DNA from: Cyanodermella asteris
Taxonomy: Eukaryota; Ascomycota; Lecanoromycetes; Ostropales; Stictidaceae
Length of the DNA stretch: 64,000 bases
Assembly: GCA_900618795.1 (NCBI GenBank)
Contig: UYJD01000001.1
Span: 1,227,882 to 1,291,881, forward strand
Direction: 5' to 3'
Position 1 is the stretch's first letter. Every line of letters begins with the position of its first letter. The notes below the pieces were generated by a model. It had not been told where the DNA came from. It was given only the letters and a program-made list of their open reading frames with translations, and made no database searches. Shown here in pieces: positions 1-11,446 of this stretch. Both the position numbers and the translations under genes were made by a program.

Positions 1-876
1 GTTGCCGAAAAATGCTTCAAAGTCGTCTTCGGCGGTCCTGAACAGAGGAAAGCCGCTCCTCCTCCAGGTGGTACCCGCCGCCTCCGCCATCAATACTCCT
101 CGTCACAGTCCAACTCAATCATTGCAGCTTGCAAATCTCGCGGTCTGACCGTCACAGCCGCATTCCATGCCGCAGTCATGTCCGCCTGCGAGCGGAATCC
201 CGAGTTGGCAACGCCCGGCGATGTCAATGCCACGATTGTACCTGTAGATGCTCGGCCGCACCTGCCCGACTTGCGAGGCGCGAGACCGAGCATCCATATC
301 GGGTGCGGGCTGTTTGGGTTAATGATACTCGTCCCAAAAGCCGATTTCTCGACGATGGCAGAGGCTTTGAATGCTACGTATCGGAATCCTAGGGAGAATG
401 GTGCCGGTATCATGTTGCGACATTACCAGACTTTCACCGATGCCGCGGTGGCAGCAGCCGCGCCCGCAGAAAGTGCTGAGGTCGAGAAGCAAGAGGGGAG
501 CGACGCGGGCGGCCTAGCCGTCTCAATGAGCAGCCTGGGCGTGGTCGACAGGATTTTGCCGAGAGAGTTCGTTGGCAAGCACAAAGTCGAGATCCTGGAT
601 TTTGACATGGGCCTCGAGCAGCTTCAAAAGATGCTCATGTTCTATGTCTTGAACGTCCGTGGCAATTTGCGAATTGTTGGAAACTACAACGATGCGTTCA
701 TGGAGATGAATCTGGTTGATCAGATAAGGAGGGAGATAGAGGAGGAGCTGTTTCGTGAGCTTGGGCTGGAGCCAGAAGAGTCGATACAGGACAGAATCTC
801 GAAGGCGATGAAAGGCAGCAGTTGGGGGATACGCTTGAGCCACTCCGTGTCGAGCATCTCCGGGTCTGGTACATGA
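1..876 (+). CDS. Acyltransferase/condensation-domain-like protein, 3' part only
   Basis: The frame is open from the first base of the window to the stop at 874-876, so the gene begins upstream and only the last 291 residues are visible. The stretch reading IIAACKSRGLTVTAAFHAAV resembles the segment of fungal condensation/alcohol-acetyltransferase-fold proteins (CoA-dependent acyltransferase superfamily) that follows the N-terminal half. A late segment reading LRIVGNYNDAFMEMNLVDQI fits the typical end of that fold, where a short strand and a helix precede the C-terminus. The catalytic HHxxxD motif would lie in the missing 5' part, so activity and substrate cannot be judged. No intron is needed in the visible part. 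The gene converges on the RCC1-repeat gene, about 200 bp between stops. The family assignment comes from pattern recognition of the C-terminal half only. Confidence 0.6.
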   Translation, partial: VAEKCFKVVFGGPEQRKAAPPPGGTRRLRHQYSSSQSNSIIAACKSRGLTVTAAFHAAVMSACERNPELATPGDVNATIVPVDARPHLPDLRGARPSIHIGCGLFGLMILVPKADFSTMAEALNATYRNPRENGAGIMLRHYQTFTDAAVAAAAPAESAEVEKQEGSDAGGLAVSMSSLGVVDRILPREFVGKHKVEILDFDMGLEQLQKMLMFYVLNVRGNLRIVGNYNDAFMEMNLVDQIRREIEEELFRELGLEPEESIQDRISKAMKGSSWGIRLSHSVSSISGSGT

Positions 877-1075
877 AAGCAGATATTGAGCCACAATTTT
901 GAATCTCCAAATCGTACTTCTACAGGCCACAAGTGACCAATGAGCGCAACTAACCCATAATCCACAGCAGAATTTGAAGCGTGATTGTCCTCCAGGAAGC
1001 ATGATATCCGACCAGTATATCCAAGTACGGGCTTTTTCCATATCGGACGAGGAAGCGATCGTGACTTAGAGTCTA

Positions 1076-2254
1076 TCATCCAAACCAGAACCAGCTGGTG
1101 GCGCATCCAGCTCCAACGCCAACGACACGGTCGTTGGTATCGGCAAAGCCTTCAGGCCTCGGAATGACTTTCCATCCATTTTTGACGTCTTTTTCCTCGT
1201 CGACGTCTTGTCCGCAGTTGCCATGCTCGCCCCAACCCCAAACGAGCACATCACCATCCTTGCTGAGCGCTACTGTGTGCTCGCTGCCAAGCGCAATCTT
1301 CTCAATTGGCGGTAAGCCCTTCGGAGCACATTGGCCATGGTCGCTACGTCCCCATGACCTCACACTTCCATACTCAAAGAGAACCGAAATGGTGCTCCAG
1401 CAGGCGCCGGCTGCCTTCCAACCCTTGAGGTTTTCTGGTGCTGCCGATTTTATCCCAAACTTATCAGATCCGAGGATCGTAAACTGACCTCGACCAGGTT
1501 CACCAAGTAAAAGAGAAAACTCCTTGCCACAAACTGCATGCACGACGTCAAACCCGACGTGCAGCAACCTCGGGCGAGCCACTATGGCTTCAGCGGGCTC
1601 CCCCAACTGTCCCTTCCGACCATTTCCCCAACCAACGACATGCCCTGTTTCTAGGACGGCGATGAAATGTTGGACCCCTCCAGTTAGACAGACCACCTTG
1701 GGGACCATAGCCACACTGCGCTGATTGTCCATTGATGGCTCGGGGTTCATTACTGACGGTCTTCCGAGCTGTCCCTTTTCACTGGAACCAAACGTTTCGA
1801 GGATCATACCCTTTTGTTGGTCATTGCGGTCGATCCAGCGCGCGGTTGCAAAAGCATCCCAAGTGGCCGCACATAGATCAATTTCCGACCAACGTGTTGC
1901 TGTCCTAACTCCATTGCTCGGACTAAAATCGGCGTTGTCGCGATGAGGCAGTTCTTGGGGGTAGTCTTCGCCGAGTAGCAGCACGTGCGGTCCAACATCG
2001 GGGTCATCACCTTGCGATTGAAAGAGCATGGTATGGTTCCCGCCCCCTACAATGTAGTGCAGATGATCATCTCCATATCTAGCGCTTATCAGTCTTTCTG
2101 GAACCGAGAGATCGTTGTTGTGTTTAAGCCCGAGCTGGCCAGAGCCGTTCGAGCCGAAAGCGAAAAGGCGCCCCTCTGTATATTCCACTGTCCTGGATTG
2201 ACGGTGGCGCGGTAGACGTCGAAGTCGGCCTCGGAATGGTGGTAAAAGTGACAT
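1076..2254 (-). CDS. RCC1-repeat beta-propeller protein (ATS1-like)
   Basis: Single-exon gene of 392 residues. RCC1-type repeats are visible by their G-x-G-x-x-G-Q-L-G cores: FGSNGSGQLG near residue 33, FGSSEKGQLG in the middle, GWGNGRKGQLG, a degenerate SWGRSDHGQC, and VWGWGEHGNCG near the C-terminus. They imply a seven-bladed or slightly smaller propeller. The short length with no other domain resembles yeast Ats1 (alpha-tubulin suppressor) and related fungal RCC1 proteins, not the longer nuclear Ran exchange factor. The ATG at 2254-2252 sits in a favourable context (A at -3), and no upstream exon is required. Guanine-exchange activity or partner is not deducible. It converges on the partial acyltransferase gene downstream. 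Confidence 0.8.
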   Translation of the reverse strand: MSLLPPFRGRLRRLPRHRQSRTVEYTEGRLFAFGSNGSGQLGLKHNNDLSVPERLISARYGDDHLHYIVGGGNHTMLFQSQGDDPDVGPHVLLLGEDYPQELPHRDNADFSPSNGVRTATRWSEIDLCAATWDAFATARWIDRNDQQKGMILETFGSSEKGQLGRPSVMNPEPSMDNQRSVAMVPKVVCLTGGVQHFIAVLETGHVVGWGNGRKGQLGEPAEAIVARPRLLHVGFDVVHAVCGKEFSLLLGEPGRGQFTILGSDKFGIKSAAPENLKGWKAAGACWSTISVLFEYGSVRSWGRSDHGQCAPKGLPPIEKIALGSEHTVALSKDGDVLVWGWGEHGNCGQDVDEEKDVKNGWKVIPRPEGFADTNDRVVGVGAGCATSWFWFG

Positions 2255-3795
2255 TTTCTGTATGCGACTTTACATGAGCGGGGGTATCGGTCGATGTTAA
2301 GATACGTGAGAAGTCTATGTGAAAATTGAGCGCGGCAGGTACGACCAAGAATTGTTGGCGGCTGCCTGATCGCTGCCGGTGAAGCGTGATTCGGTGCCCG
2401 AAAAAAGGGTGTAAGCACAAACTCTTCACGACAATCGTCGGCTCTCACAGAGCTCACCAGAACATTCACCTCATCGATCGTCTGGAGTCGCAATATCAGT
2501 CCCTTGAGGGGTGTGGACTTGACGAAAACATTTCCTGATCTCGAGCTGTCGATTTCCAGAACTTCAAGATCCGATCGACCTCCGGAAAACAGCCATCGCT
2601 GGTCGACAAAGTCACGGTGGCGACGGACGATAATACTCGCAAGCACTGAAAAATGTTTCAACTGCTAAGTATCTGACGTCCTATCGAAGTCACGTGCATT
2701 TAGGACCTGCCTTGACACCTGCAACACGTTGTGCTGACATATCGGCTGCAAGTGCTGTGGAAGTGCTGTGCAATTGCCCAGGGTGTTTTCTAAGATCATT
2801 ATTTTGATGGCTCGAGATCAAGGTCGCCAGAGCATCGTATCTACTACTAATGAGATCGAGCACCGTGATATGGCCCAAAAGAGAAGTCGCATGCGATAAG
2901 ACGAGACCCGCTTAGATACGCCGTCTGCCTAAGCTTCTGCCACGCCAATCCGAAACGCTTTCTGCAAGCAATTTCTCCGCATTCCATTACACGTCATCCA
3001 AGGGTCAGGGCAACTCCCTGCTGAGGGAAATGTTCTCATGTCCCAGCCGATTCCGCGAGCCGGGAAAGATAACAGATCCTCCATATTCGATCGATATCTT
3101 GTCGCCGGACTTCGTTGTGGTTGGCGATGAAACACAGCGGAGAGGGTGGCGCAAGCAGCAAGCAGGAAAGGCGTGCCTGCTGATACTCTTCAATCGAGAT
3201 GGACTTCGCCGATGCACGCTTTGCGCTGTCAACGTGAGCGACTGCCGACTTTCCGGCTGCGCTCTCGAACTGGTTAGCATATATCTTTACGGGTCAGCAG
3301 CGGCAAGGTCTTGCGCAAGGTCAACAACTCTAAAGGCGGGGAGTCTGAGGTTATCGGACTGTCAGGCCATGGCTTGCCGTGTCTAGGCCATGGTGCGCGG
3401 CTCGCTGTCTCCTCTCCGATGGTCCTTATCTCTTCTTCTGCCGGGCTGCTCCCAATGATTGCATGGCGATCTCGCGTGGGCACGCCGGCTTAGCTTCACG
3501 CAATTCGCAACGCGTGTCCTTATCAGCCATGGCTTTCCCTCGAGCTTCCTGCGGCTGATAGTGAGTTCGAGCCTTATGAGTACCGCAACCTCCGCTTTTG
3601 TCCACGAACGAACATTCCTACTGCTCCATGTGAAGTTGTAGCCTGAATTCGACCCTGGAATGCCCTGCATTGCCTACTGTACTCCGGTCTGTGCTGGCTA
3701 AACGTGCAAAGGTCGCATTCTGCGGCAGCAAAAAGCCATTCGAAGCAGACGACATACTTGACATTCAGGTTTCCAGTCGGCCATAAACTGGCAAG
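2255..3795. other. Intergenic region, no supportable gene
   Basis: About 1.5 kb between the divergently transcribed RCC1-repeat gene and the permease. Short overlapping ORFs occur on both strands but none has a recognisable domain, a biased composition or coherent splice sites. It presumably holds both promoters. I see no tRNA or repeat. Confidence 0.5.
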
Positions 3796-5709
3796 ATGCC
3801 TCTAAAAAATGAAATCCAGACAGTACGTTAACGACATCCAAAGACCCGACGAGATTCTTAAACATGGTTACTATGCCCGGACCAAGAATCACGGGTCTGC
3901 GTCTTAGTACAATGCTCACATATGTAAGCAGACATCGGTCAGTCAACGCCAGAAGTCTGTCAGTGATGAACCCGTCACATCAATTCTTTCGCCCGGCGAG
4001 GTCTTCACCGCCGACAGCAACGACACCGACGATGAGGTCCTTGCGGCACTGGGATACAAGAGCGAGTTCAAAAGAGAATTCTCCCTATGGACCTCGTTCT
4101 CGGTCAGTTTCGCGGTGCTTGGACTTTTACCATCCTTCGCATCAACGCTGACATTTGGCATGGGCTATGCTGGCACGCCGGGTATGACTTATGGCTGGCT
4201 TATCGCCATGTTCTTTATCCAGTGCGTGGCAATGTCGATGGCCGAGCTATGCTCATCGATGCCTACGAGCGGTGGCCTCTACTATGCCAGCGCCGTACTT
4301 GCACCCGCTGGCTGGGGACCCCTCGCATCATGGGTTACCGTATGGTCAAATTGGATGGGCCAGGTCACAGGAGCACCATCTGTCGACTATGCACTGTCCG
4401 CAATGATCTTGGCAGCTGCGTCCGCAAATAACCCTGACTACTCACCTGAGAACTGGCATGTCTATCTCCTGACGGTCCTGATTATGCTTATACACGGCTG
4501 CATCTCAAGCATGCCGACGCGATGGGTGGCTGAATTCAATCGCGTGGGAACAATCCTGAATATTGCAGCTTTGATAATTGTGATCATCATCATTCCGACG
4601 GCCACCAACCGCACAGATCAAGGTCTGTCACGCTTCAATGACAGCAGTTCAGTGTGGAACGACATCTACCCTGGTACCGACTATCCTGCCGGAGTTGCAA
4701 TTCTCATGTCGTTCGTCAGTGTTATATGGACGATGTCTGGGTGAGTTTGACGACGCTATTCAGGCGAAACCCCATTCAGAAGATTCAAATGTGCTGATCA
4801 TGTTCCCCTTACAGCTACGATGCCCCATTCCACCTTAGCGAGGAGTGCTCGAACGCAAATATCGCTTCTCCCCGCGCCATTGTTATGACATCCGCGATCG
4901 GTGGCTCCTTCGGCTGGTTTCTCCAACTGGTCGTCGCCTACACGGTCATTGACATTGGAGCCGTTATGGACAGCGACCTGGGCCAGCCCTACGCGTCCTA
5001 CCTCTTCCAAGTCCTCGACACACGCGTAGCCAACGCAGTGCTCGCACTCACCATCATAACCGGTTTCTCCATGGACCAAGGTTGCATGGTTGCCGCCTCT
5101 CGAGTCACCTTTGCTTACGCCCGTGACGGCTGCTTCCCCTTCAGCCGCTACATCCGACCTGTTAACAAACACACCCGTACGCCCGTCAACGCCGTCTGGT
5201 TCAACGTCCTAGTCGGCTGCCTCCTCACTCTCCTCGTCTTCGGCGGCGGCGCAGCTATCAACGCAATCTTCTCCATCGCCGCCGTAGCTGCATTCACCGC
5301 TTTCACTATTCCCATCTTCATCCGCGTCTTCTTCGTCGGCAACCGATTCCGACGTGGACCGTGGCATTTGGGCAAATTCAGTCTTCCAATCGGGCTGTGC
5401 GCGTGTGCTTTTGTGGCGTTGATGGTGCCGATTCTGTGCTTGCCGAGTGTCAGGGGTGATGACCTCACGCCCGAGCTGATGAATTGGACGTGTCTGGTGT
5501 ATGGGGCACCGATGCTATTTGCGTTGGTATGGTATGCGGTTGATGCGAGGAAATGGTTCAAGGGCCCGAAGGTCAATGTTGAGCATGCGATGTTGGGGCG
5601 CGGTCAGGTTGTGGAGGCGATTGATACTGTGAGCCAGAGCAGCGGGTCTGATGGGCAGGGTTTGGAGCACACGAAAGCTGCAGAGGCCAAAGCAGCCCGG
5701 ATGGCATAA
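3796..5709 (+). CDS. Amino-acid/GABA-type permease (APC superfamily, ACT family)
   Basis: Plasma-membrane amino-acid or GABA/choline-type transporter. Proposed exons are 3796-3822, 3932-4740 and 4815-5709, giving 576 residues. The second intron (4741-4814, GTGAGT...TTACAG) is secure because it restores the frame at W-T-M-S-G-Y-D. The first intron (GTACGT...AAGCAG) and the short first exon MPLKNEIQT are inferred from phase and consensus only. The hydrophilic N-terminus ends in a DDEVLAALGYKSEFKREFS-type segment followed by FSVSFAVLGLLPS, characteristic of the fungal GABA-permease group. About 12 hydrophobic segments follow, including GGLYYASAVLAP and SSMPTRWVAEFNRVG. The C-terminal tail is cytoplasmic and polar. 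Substrate is not resolved: homologues carry GABA, choline, polyamines or amino acids. The gene stands alone, about 500 bp before RPE1. Confidence 0.85.
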
Positions 5710-6212
5710 ACTATGGCATCGGCTACCTTCAAGTTACTGCCTTGTGAGATGCTTCTACATTACATTGTGGACTCATTCTACCGATTGAATATGATTTGTT
5801 TGCAAACTTTTGCGAAGCCCGCTCATTTAGCTCTCGGCAAACATCGCAAGAGAGCTCCAACTTTCTCTTCAGCTCTACCTTCACTTTCACCACCATGAAG
5901 AAAAATAATCGGATGCACGATAATGCAGATACATGTGAGAGGCAGAGAGTAAATAAGTAAGGCGGAACCTCACTCCGCACTGCGGCCCCGCTTGCATCAT
6001 AGCATGAATTTCCAACACCTCTTGAACATGGTTCACGTCTTCTCGAATTCCGCAACCGAAACCTGCTCACTCGATCAATTGCAGATCATCTCTGACACGT
6101 TTCGCGTCGACAGCTGTCGGCAATTCGTACCTTCGTTTTGCAGTGCTTAAAAAACAATTCTATACCGGCTACCTAATTTGACCCCGGACCCCTGAGCGCT
6201 CGTACGTGCGAC
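5710..6212. other. Intergenic region upstream of RPE1
   Basis: About 500 bp between the permease stop and the RPE1 start codon, presumably terminator plus promoter. Nothing coding is visible. Confidence 0.5.
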
Positions 6213-7146
6213 ATGGCACCACCAGCGATCATCGCGCCCAGCATCTTATCTGCCGACTTTGGCAAGTTGGGCACCGAGTGCTCAGATACAATCGCCAATG
6301 GCGCCGATTGGCTACATGTCGACATCATGGACGGCCACTTTGTGCCGAATATGACTTTTGGCGCCCCGGTTGTCACGAAGATTAGGCCGCATGTCGATCG
6401 ACCGACGGAGCAGCACGGAAAGGGGACGTTTGACTGCCACATGATGATTGCGGAGGTGAGTCGTGCATCGATACCGAGAGCAGCTCTTACATGCTTGATG
6501 TATTGCTTGATTGAAAGGAGACTTTCGGGAAAAGCAGAAAAGCTGACTGGAGGTTGAATTGATAGCCACACAAGTGGGTGAAGGATTTTGTGAAAGCAGG
6601 TTGTGATCTTTACTGTTTCCATTACGAGGCTGCTATCAGCTCGATAGCGGCCGAGAAGCCTGAAGATAAGGAGGGCCCGCCGACGAATCCCAAAGCCCTG
6701 ATCAAGTATATCCATGCGCAAGGCATTCTCGCCGGCATCGCCATCAAACCCAAGACCTCCGTCGATGTTCTGTGGGATATCCTCGCAAATCCCAACAAGG
6801 ACGAAGTACCAGACGTGAGTCATTTCCCCCTCACAATGAGACGCTTTTCGCCCACCGAGGCCCTGCGAATGCTGATCTGTGCGAATAGATGGTCCTGATC
6901 ATGACCGTCGAGCCTGGCTTCGGCGGCCAAAAGTTCATGGCCTCGGAACTGCCCAAAGTCAAAGCTCTCCGAGAAAAGTATCCCGACCTCAACATCGAAG
7001 TAGACGGCGGTCTGGGGGAAGGCACCATCGACGACGCAGCCGACGCGGGCGCGAACGTCATCGTCGCCGGCAGCGCAGTGTTCGGGGCGAAGAGTCCCAA
7101 GGACGTGATCGCGAAGCTCAGAGAGGCAGTCGAGAAGCGAAGATGA
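6213..7146 (+). CDS. RPE1: Ribulose-phosphate 3-epimerase
   Basis: Cytosolic enzyme that interconverts D-ribulose 5-phosphate and D-xylulose 5-phosphate in the non-oxidative pentose phosphate pathway. Three exons, 6213-6455, 6566-6814 and 6889-7146, give 249 residues, the usual length for the family. Both introns are phase 0 with GTGAGT donors. Conserved features seen: the N-terminal [12 protein letters not shown], the first active-site Asp in [14 protein letters not shown], the metal-ligand His region [14 protein letters not shown] (this motif spans the first splice and confirms it), the flexible loop [10 protein letters not shown] and the second catalytic Asp in [12 protein letters not shown]-barrel phosphate-binding end is visible as [12 protein letters not shown]. 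All key residues are present, so the enzyme should be active. It converges on the zinc-finger gene, 65 bp between stops. Confidence 0.97.
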
Positions 7147-7211
7147 GATGAGAAGTGGGCGGCCCAAAGGAGCCGCCTCTAGCTTAGCTAGCTGAGACCC
7201 GAGCATCACCG

Positions 7212-7775
7212 TCATGAATGAAGCTCGGTTAGACCTTTGCAGCCGGGCCAGCAATCTGTGGGCTTCCTGGGATCGTAGTAGTCCAGCTCGTCTTGCTCTG
7301 TCTCACTGCCTTCATCACCACCGCTCTGGGGTCGAGGATCGGCCGCTTCGGAGCGGCTCGAGTCGCCGACCTTCTTGAACCCGGGGATGGATGCTGAGAC
7401 CTGCTCGCCGCTGCCGTCGTCTTCTTTCTTGACCCCAGTCTTTCCAAAGGCACTTTTGAACCCGCCTTTCTTGAACCCGCCGCCCGTCTTTCCTGGGCCC
7501 AAGTCCAGCTTCACGGGTTTGATACTGATCAAGCCGCTCTTCTCATCTGCCTTGCGTTCCGCCCGGCGAGCTTTGTCGACGGCATTGGGATCTTTCTGCA
7601 TCTGCTTCATCTCTTTGAGACGCTTCTTGTGTTGGTGATCGTAGGAGCCCTCGTGGGCTTCGAATTCGTTCATGCGAGCGTAGCCTTTGTCACATAGCTC
7701 ACAGTAGAAGGAACGGACTGCCTGGCGGGCACTCTCGGTGCGTGGTGCTGGGTTGGTGAAATGTCGCGGAGCCAT
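7212..7775 (-). CDS. Small U1-like C2H2 zinc-finger protein (GPATCH8/ZNF804-type finger)
   Basis: Single-exon gene of 187 residues. Near residues 23-50 lies one finger reading FYCELCDKGYARMNEFEAH followed by a second His in YDHQHKKRL. This C-x2-C-x12-H-x5-H spacing with the SYDHQHKKRLKEMKQ tail is the hallmark of the finger found in animal GPATCH8 and ZNF804 proteins, which are linked to RNA processing. The remainder is basic then acidic low complexity, with KTGGGFKKGGFKSAF-like repeats and a conserved-looking end DYYDPRKPTDCWPGC. A G-patch domain is absent. I infer a nuclear, RNA-associated role with low certainty. The promoter is shared with the divergent acyltransferase gene. Confidence 0.85.
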   Translation of the reverse strand: MAPRHFTNPAPRTESARQAVRSFYCELCDKGYARMNEFEAHEGSYDHQHKKRLKEMKQMQKDPNAVDKARRAERKADEKSGLISIKPVKLDLGPGKTGGGFKKGGFKSAFGKTGVKKEDDGSGEQVSASIPGFKKVGDSSRSEAADPRPQSGGDEGSETEQDELDYYDPRKPTDCWPGCKGLTELHS

Positions 7776-8485
7776 TTTGAGTCGCGGTGAGACTAGGAAT
7801 GGTGATATCTTTTAATGAAATGTGTGAAAGAGTCGTCTTCAGGGTCGTCTTAGTGCTGTATAGTACGCGCTGATCAATGAGGACCAGATCGATGACGAAA
7901 ACGACCAAGGCGGTGGCAGGAAATTTCTGATCATGCAATCGTTTGTAGGTTGTGATCGATAAGATTCTGAATCGATCTCATCTGGTTGGTGAGTGAAGAA
8001 AGGTTCTAATTTCGCAGTGCCTGGTTGAGGTGGCGTGATGGAGCGGCGTGGCGTTTGCCGCCCTCCAAGCGCGAAGCATCTTCTCGTCAACCACAAACGA
8101 ACCTTGTGGGAACACCTTGAAGGAAACAATACTAGATGATCAATCTCCAGACGACTCTGAATGGATATTCACCAACATAAACTGTAGCGCAAGCCGCTGT
8201 CGCCGCACATAACAATGGACTCTGGAGCGACCGGTTGAGCCCACGCGAGGCTGAACGGAACAGACTGCCTAGGTAAGCGGATGGCTCATACTTGATCATT
8301 CCGTCGTAAAAGTCTACAGATTCAGGCCCCCACGCCGAACTTTTAACATACCGAGAACTTCAATAGTACGTCTGGATGTGATTCTTGTCCCGTGTTCATC
8401 CTGCTCTCGCGCCTCAGCAAAGACGCTGCACCATTATTCCTGAATAACGAGCATTTCAACCTGGTTCTCGTGGGCAGAATTCACG
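7776..8485. other. Divergent promoter region
   Basis: About 710 bp between the start codons of the zinc-finger gene (-) and the acyltransferase gene (+). No coding signal is apparent. It must carry both promoters. Confidence 0.5.
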
Positions 8486-9886
8486 ATGCCTATCGCTTAC
8501 AATACGGAAGATCCGTTACCGGCGGACGTTGATATGGACATCGACGTCTTCGGCCAGCAGCCTGGTCTCGGTATTTACACTCAAATTGCACTGCTATACC
8601 CGCTCGAAGATGATTCTGCTCTTAACCAAAGAAACATCATTGCAAGACTCCAGCTTGGTCTGCAGAAACTTGGGAGAGCGTTCCCTTGGGTTGGCGGTCA
8701 GGTTATGTGTGAAGGTGCTAGCGAAGGCATTACCGGCACCTTCAAAATCAAATCTCGAGCTTCTAGCCCACACCTCAGCATTGCGTATCACGATCAAGAT
8801 CATCAAGCTCCAACAATGCCGTCATTTGCGCGACTGAAAGAAGCCGACTTTCCTTTTCGTATGCTGGACGAGAGCAAGATCGCGCCTCGCAACACGATTC
8901 CTGGGACTTCGGGCGAACAGCCTTGGGCGACATCGCCGTGCTTTCTGATGCAGCTCAACTTTATCAAAGGCGGATTGATACTTGTCTTCAATGCTCAGCA
9001 TCAGACGATGGACATGGTTGGACAAGAGATGGTCATGCGGCTACTGTCCAAAGCTTGTCGGGGTGATGCGTTCACTGATGAGGACCTCAGGATCGGAAAC
9101 ACGTCGCGCAAGGACCTCGTCCTTCTTCTCGACGATGAAGACGAACGCGTGAGCCTGCCAGCTGCTGGTGCAGCCGTAGTCCATCCCAGCAAAAGAGATG
9201 TGTCAACAATCCGGTGGGCATCCTTTGCATTTTCTGCAGAGTCACAGGCCGCACTGAAGAATCGTGCCACAGCAACTAAGCCAAAAAATACCAAATTCGT
9301 GTCTACCGACGATGCCTTGACGGCCTTCATCTGGCAGTCGATCTCGAAAGCTCGGCTTCGGCGGCACACCGCAGATATGCCATGCAAAACATCCCGCGCT
9401 GTCGATATGCGTCGTTTTTTCGGCCTGGCATCGAACTACCCCGGAATGATGCAGACCCTGGTCTATCATCATAATAATTTGGGTGCCCTGTCGTCTGCAC
9501 CCCTGGGTCACATAGCCGCGGAGATGCGGTCCGCAGTCGACCCCGACACGTCAACTATTGTCCAAGACACCCGTGCGTTGCTCACGGCATTAGCACGAGC
9601 AAAGGACAAGACAAAGATCGCCTTTGCGGTGAACTTCAACTTGGATGTGGACATTATGCTCAGCTCGTGGATCAAGTTTGATCATGCTGACATGGATTTT
9701 GGTCTCGGGTTGGGGTCGCCAATGGCAGTTCGAAGACCTCAGTTTATCCCGTTCGAAGGTCTGGGTTATTTGTTGCCGAAAGCCAAGGACGGCGAGGTTG
9801 TGCTGTTTATTTGTCTAAAGGACGCCGATATCGAAAGTCTGCGACAGAATGAGGGTTTCTTGGAGCATGCTCGCTATATGCCATGA
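8486..9886 (+). CDS. TRI101/BAHD-type acyltransferase
   Basis: Single-exon gene of 466 residues, the expected length for fungal BAHD-like acyltransferases such as trichothecene 3-O-acetyltransferase. The catalytic HxxxD is H172-QTM-D176, within NAQHQTMDMVG. This departs slightly from the usual HxxxDG because Met replaces Gly after Asp. The structural DFGWG-type motif appears as DFGLG starting at D404. The N-terminus has the QIALLYPL strand and the AFPWVGGQV segment normal for the family. The enzyme would transfer an acyl group from acyl-CoA to a hydroxyl or amine of a small molecule. Substrate is unknown. No other biosynthetic gene lies next to it, so there is no cluster context. It presumably acts in the cytosol, as there is no signal peptide or membrane segment. 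Confidence 0.85.
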   Translation: MPIAYNTEDPLPADVDMDIDVFGQQPGLGIYTQIALLYPLEDDSALNQRNIIARLQLGLQKLGRAFPWVGGQVMCEGASEGITGTFKIKSRASSPHLSIAYHDQDHQAPTMPSFARLKEADFPFRMLDESKIAPRNTIPGTSGEQPWATSPCFLMQLNFIKGGLILVFNAQHQTMDMVGQEMVMRLLSKACRGDAFTDEDLRIGNTSRKDLVLLLDDEDERVSLPAAGAAVVHPSKRDVSTIRWASFAFSAESQAALKNRATATKPKNTKFVSTDDALTAFIWQSISKARLRRHTADMPCKTSRAVDMRRFFGLASNYPGMMQTLVYHHNNLGALSSAPLGHIAAEMRSAVDPDTSTIVQDTRALLTALARAKDKTKIAFAVNFNLDVDIMLSSWIKFDHADMDFGLGLGSPMAVRRPQFIPFEGLGYLLPKAKDGEVVLFICLKDADIESLRQNEGFLEHARYMP

Positions 9887-11446
9887 GCGTGTACCGATGA
9901 GCACACAACGAGCCGAGGACGAAACTGTACCCAGAGCAGGATGCATGTCCTGCCAAGTCAGCTACCGAGGATAACTCAACCCCATGGTGTATGGAAGTCG
10001 TACACTAAGACTGCCCGTGTGAGGTGAGGTTCTCGGAGGGCACTGGCAACGGTGTCGAGGAAGATGGACCGCGGTGGACCTGGCTTTCTGACTTGCCGCC
10101 AGATCGAAGAATTCGTCCCTAAATTCAACAAAGCATGGTTAAGTATATTCATTCATCATCACAAACCAAAATGATCATCCACATGGAAGAAGCCGACAAC
10201 GATCAAGTATCAAATCTCGAGTGAATATTGGAAAATCGGCCGAAATCGGCGAGCGTGTTGAATCTTCCTCTAAACTAGTTGTAGACGAATACATGGTTCA
10301 AGATGGTATGACTTGCATGTAGCGGGCCGGCAGATGGTAGCCAGTCAACGGGTAGGAGAAGGTGACCTTTACAGGCCATGGTCGATGTACGGAGAATGGA
10401 CGGCGGAAGCGTTGGACCCTTTCCCGCCATCTTCATCATCCGGACTGCGGTTCGGCCTGCAACACGGTCACGCGAGTGTATTTGCACCGGTTGGTTTCGC
10501 ATTGATTCGTATTTACCTCTCCATCATCCTTGACATTGATCCTCTCGAGAGCGATTGGGCACCACGATCATCTATCACGCACCCATATGTCGGCCCAATA
10601 CTCCAGCTGCATCCCATCACCGACGGCAGCAGCAAAGCACGACCATTTCCGAAGACTGCTTAACACAGTCATCGCTCTGCAGAACAAGTTGTTATTACGC
10701 CGACAAACTTGCTGCCGGGCATTCTCGCGCGCTTAGCGTTGTTTTACGTGCCATTGAGCGTCATGTTTGCTGTGCTGGCGGCGTCGCAAAAGGAGCTAAA
10801 AAGCATGTGTCGGGCAGCAATGCAGCACCAGCTGCACCTCCTTGCCCTTCATTTGCTCCCTGCTCGCATCTTGTAGGGCAGCTTCATGCATCTCCTCTGC
10901 CCAAGGCTCCAACGTCATCTCCATTCGCTCTTCTCTGCTCCTCATGATTTCTCCTGTATTACCTCCCCGCCTGCTCGCTCCAGAAACGTGTCCGCCGTGT
11001 ACCCATTGGCTTCCAACGACCAGCTGTCTGTTCAGCCGGACCAGAGTTCAGTCCAATTGCCTCAACTCTCTAGCGCCTGCCTGGAGAGTTCTCCTCGAGG
11101 AAAACTTTGTTGCCACGTTGACGCCGGCCGTCACGGTTTCTGGTTCTGGGGACGCCGTCCAAACCGAGCTTATGCAGGTACTTGATGAGCCAACAAGCCA
11201 TTTTTCTTTTGGTCTCTTCCTCTTTTCTCTGCCTGTCAATCCTGCCTGATTGTTACCTTCATCTCTTATTTCCCGGCAGACCGTCTACTAGTGTTCATCC
11301 AGTCAATTGTATCTGATACACTGTGCTTACCCTTGGTGTCTGTCTAGCATCAAGCCGCAAGTGACCTCCAGCAATCTCAACAACCACGATCGCACGACAA
11401 CCGCAACAACGTCCTCCATTCTTCCGTACCATGTTCTACCGTGACA
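9887..11446. other. Intergenic region and leader of the coiled-coil gene
   Basis: About 1.56 kb without a supportable gene. The last several hundred bases are C/T-rich and resemble a fungal promoter plus long 5' leader. A short ORF with an ATG at 11431 overlaps the main start (see findings). Confidence 0.5.

Noticed and set aside
2089-2661. 190-codon minus-strand ORF overlapping the 5' end of the RCC1-repeat gene
   Set aside because: It is in a different frame and shows no RCC1 features; the ATG at 2254 already gives a complete first repeat.
3640-3680. Minus-strand GGGTCGAATTC resembling a tRNA T loop
   Set aside because: Spacing to any A-box-like sequence is wrong and no cloverleaf can be drawn.
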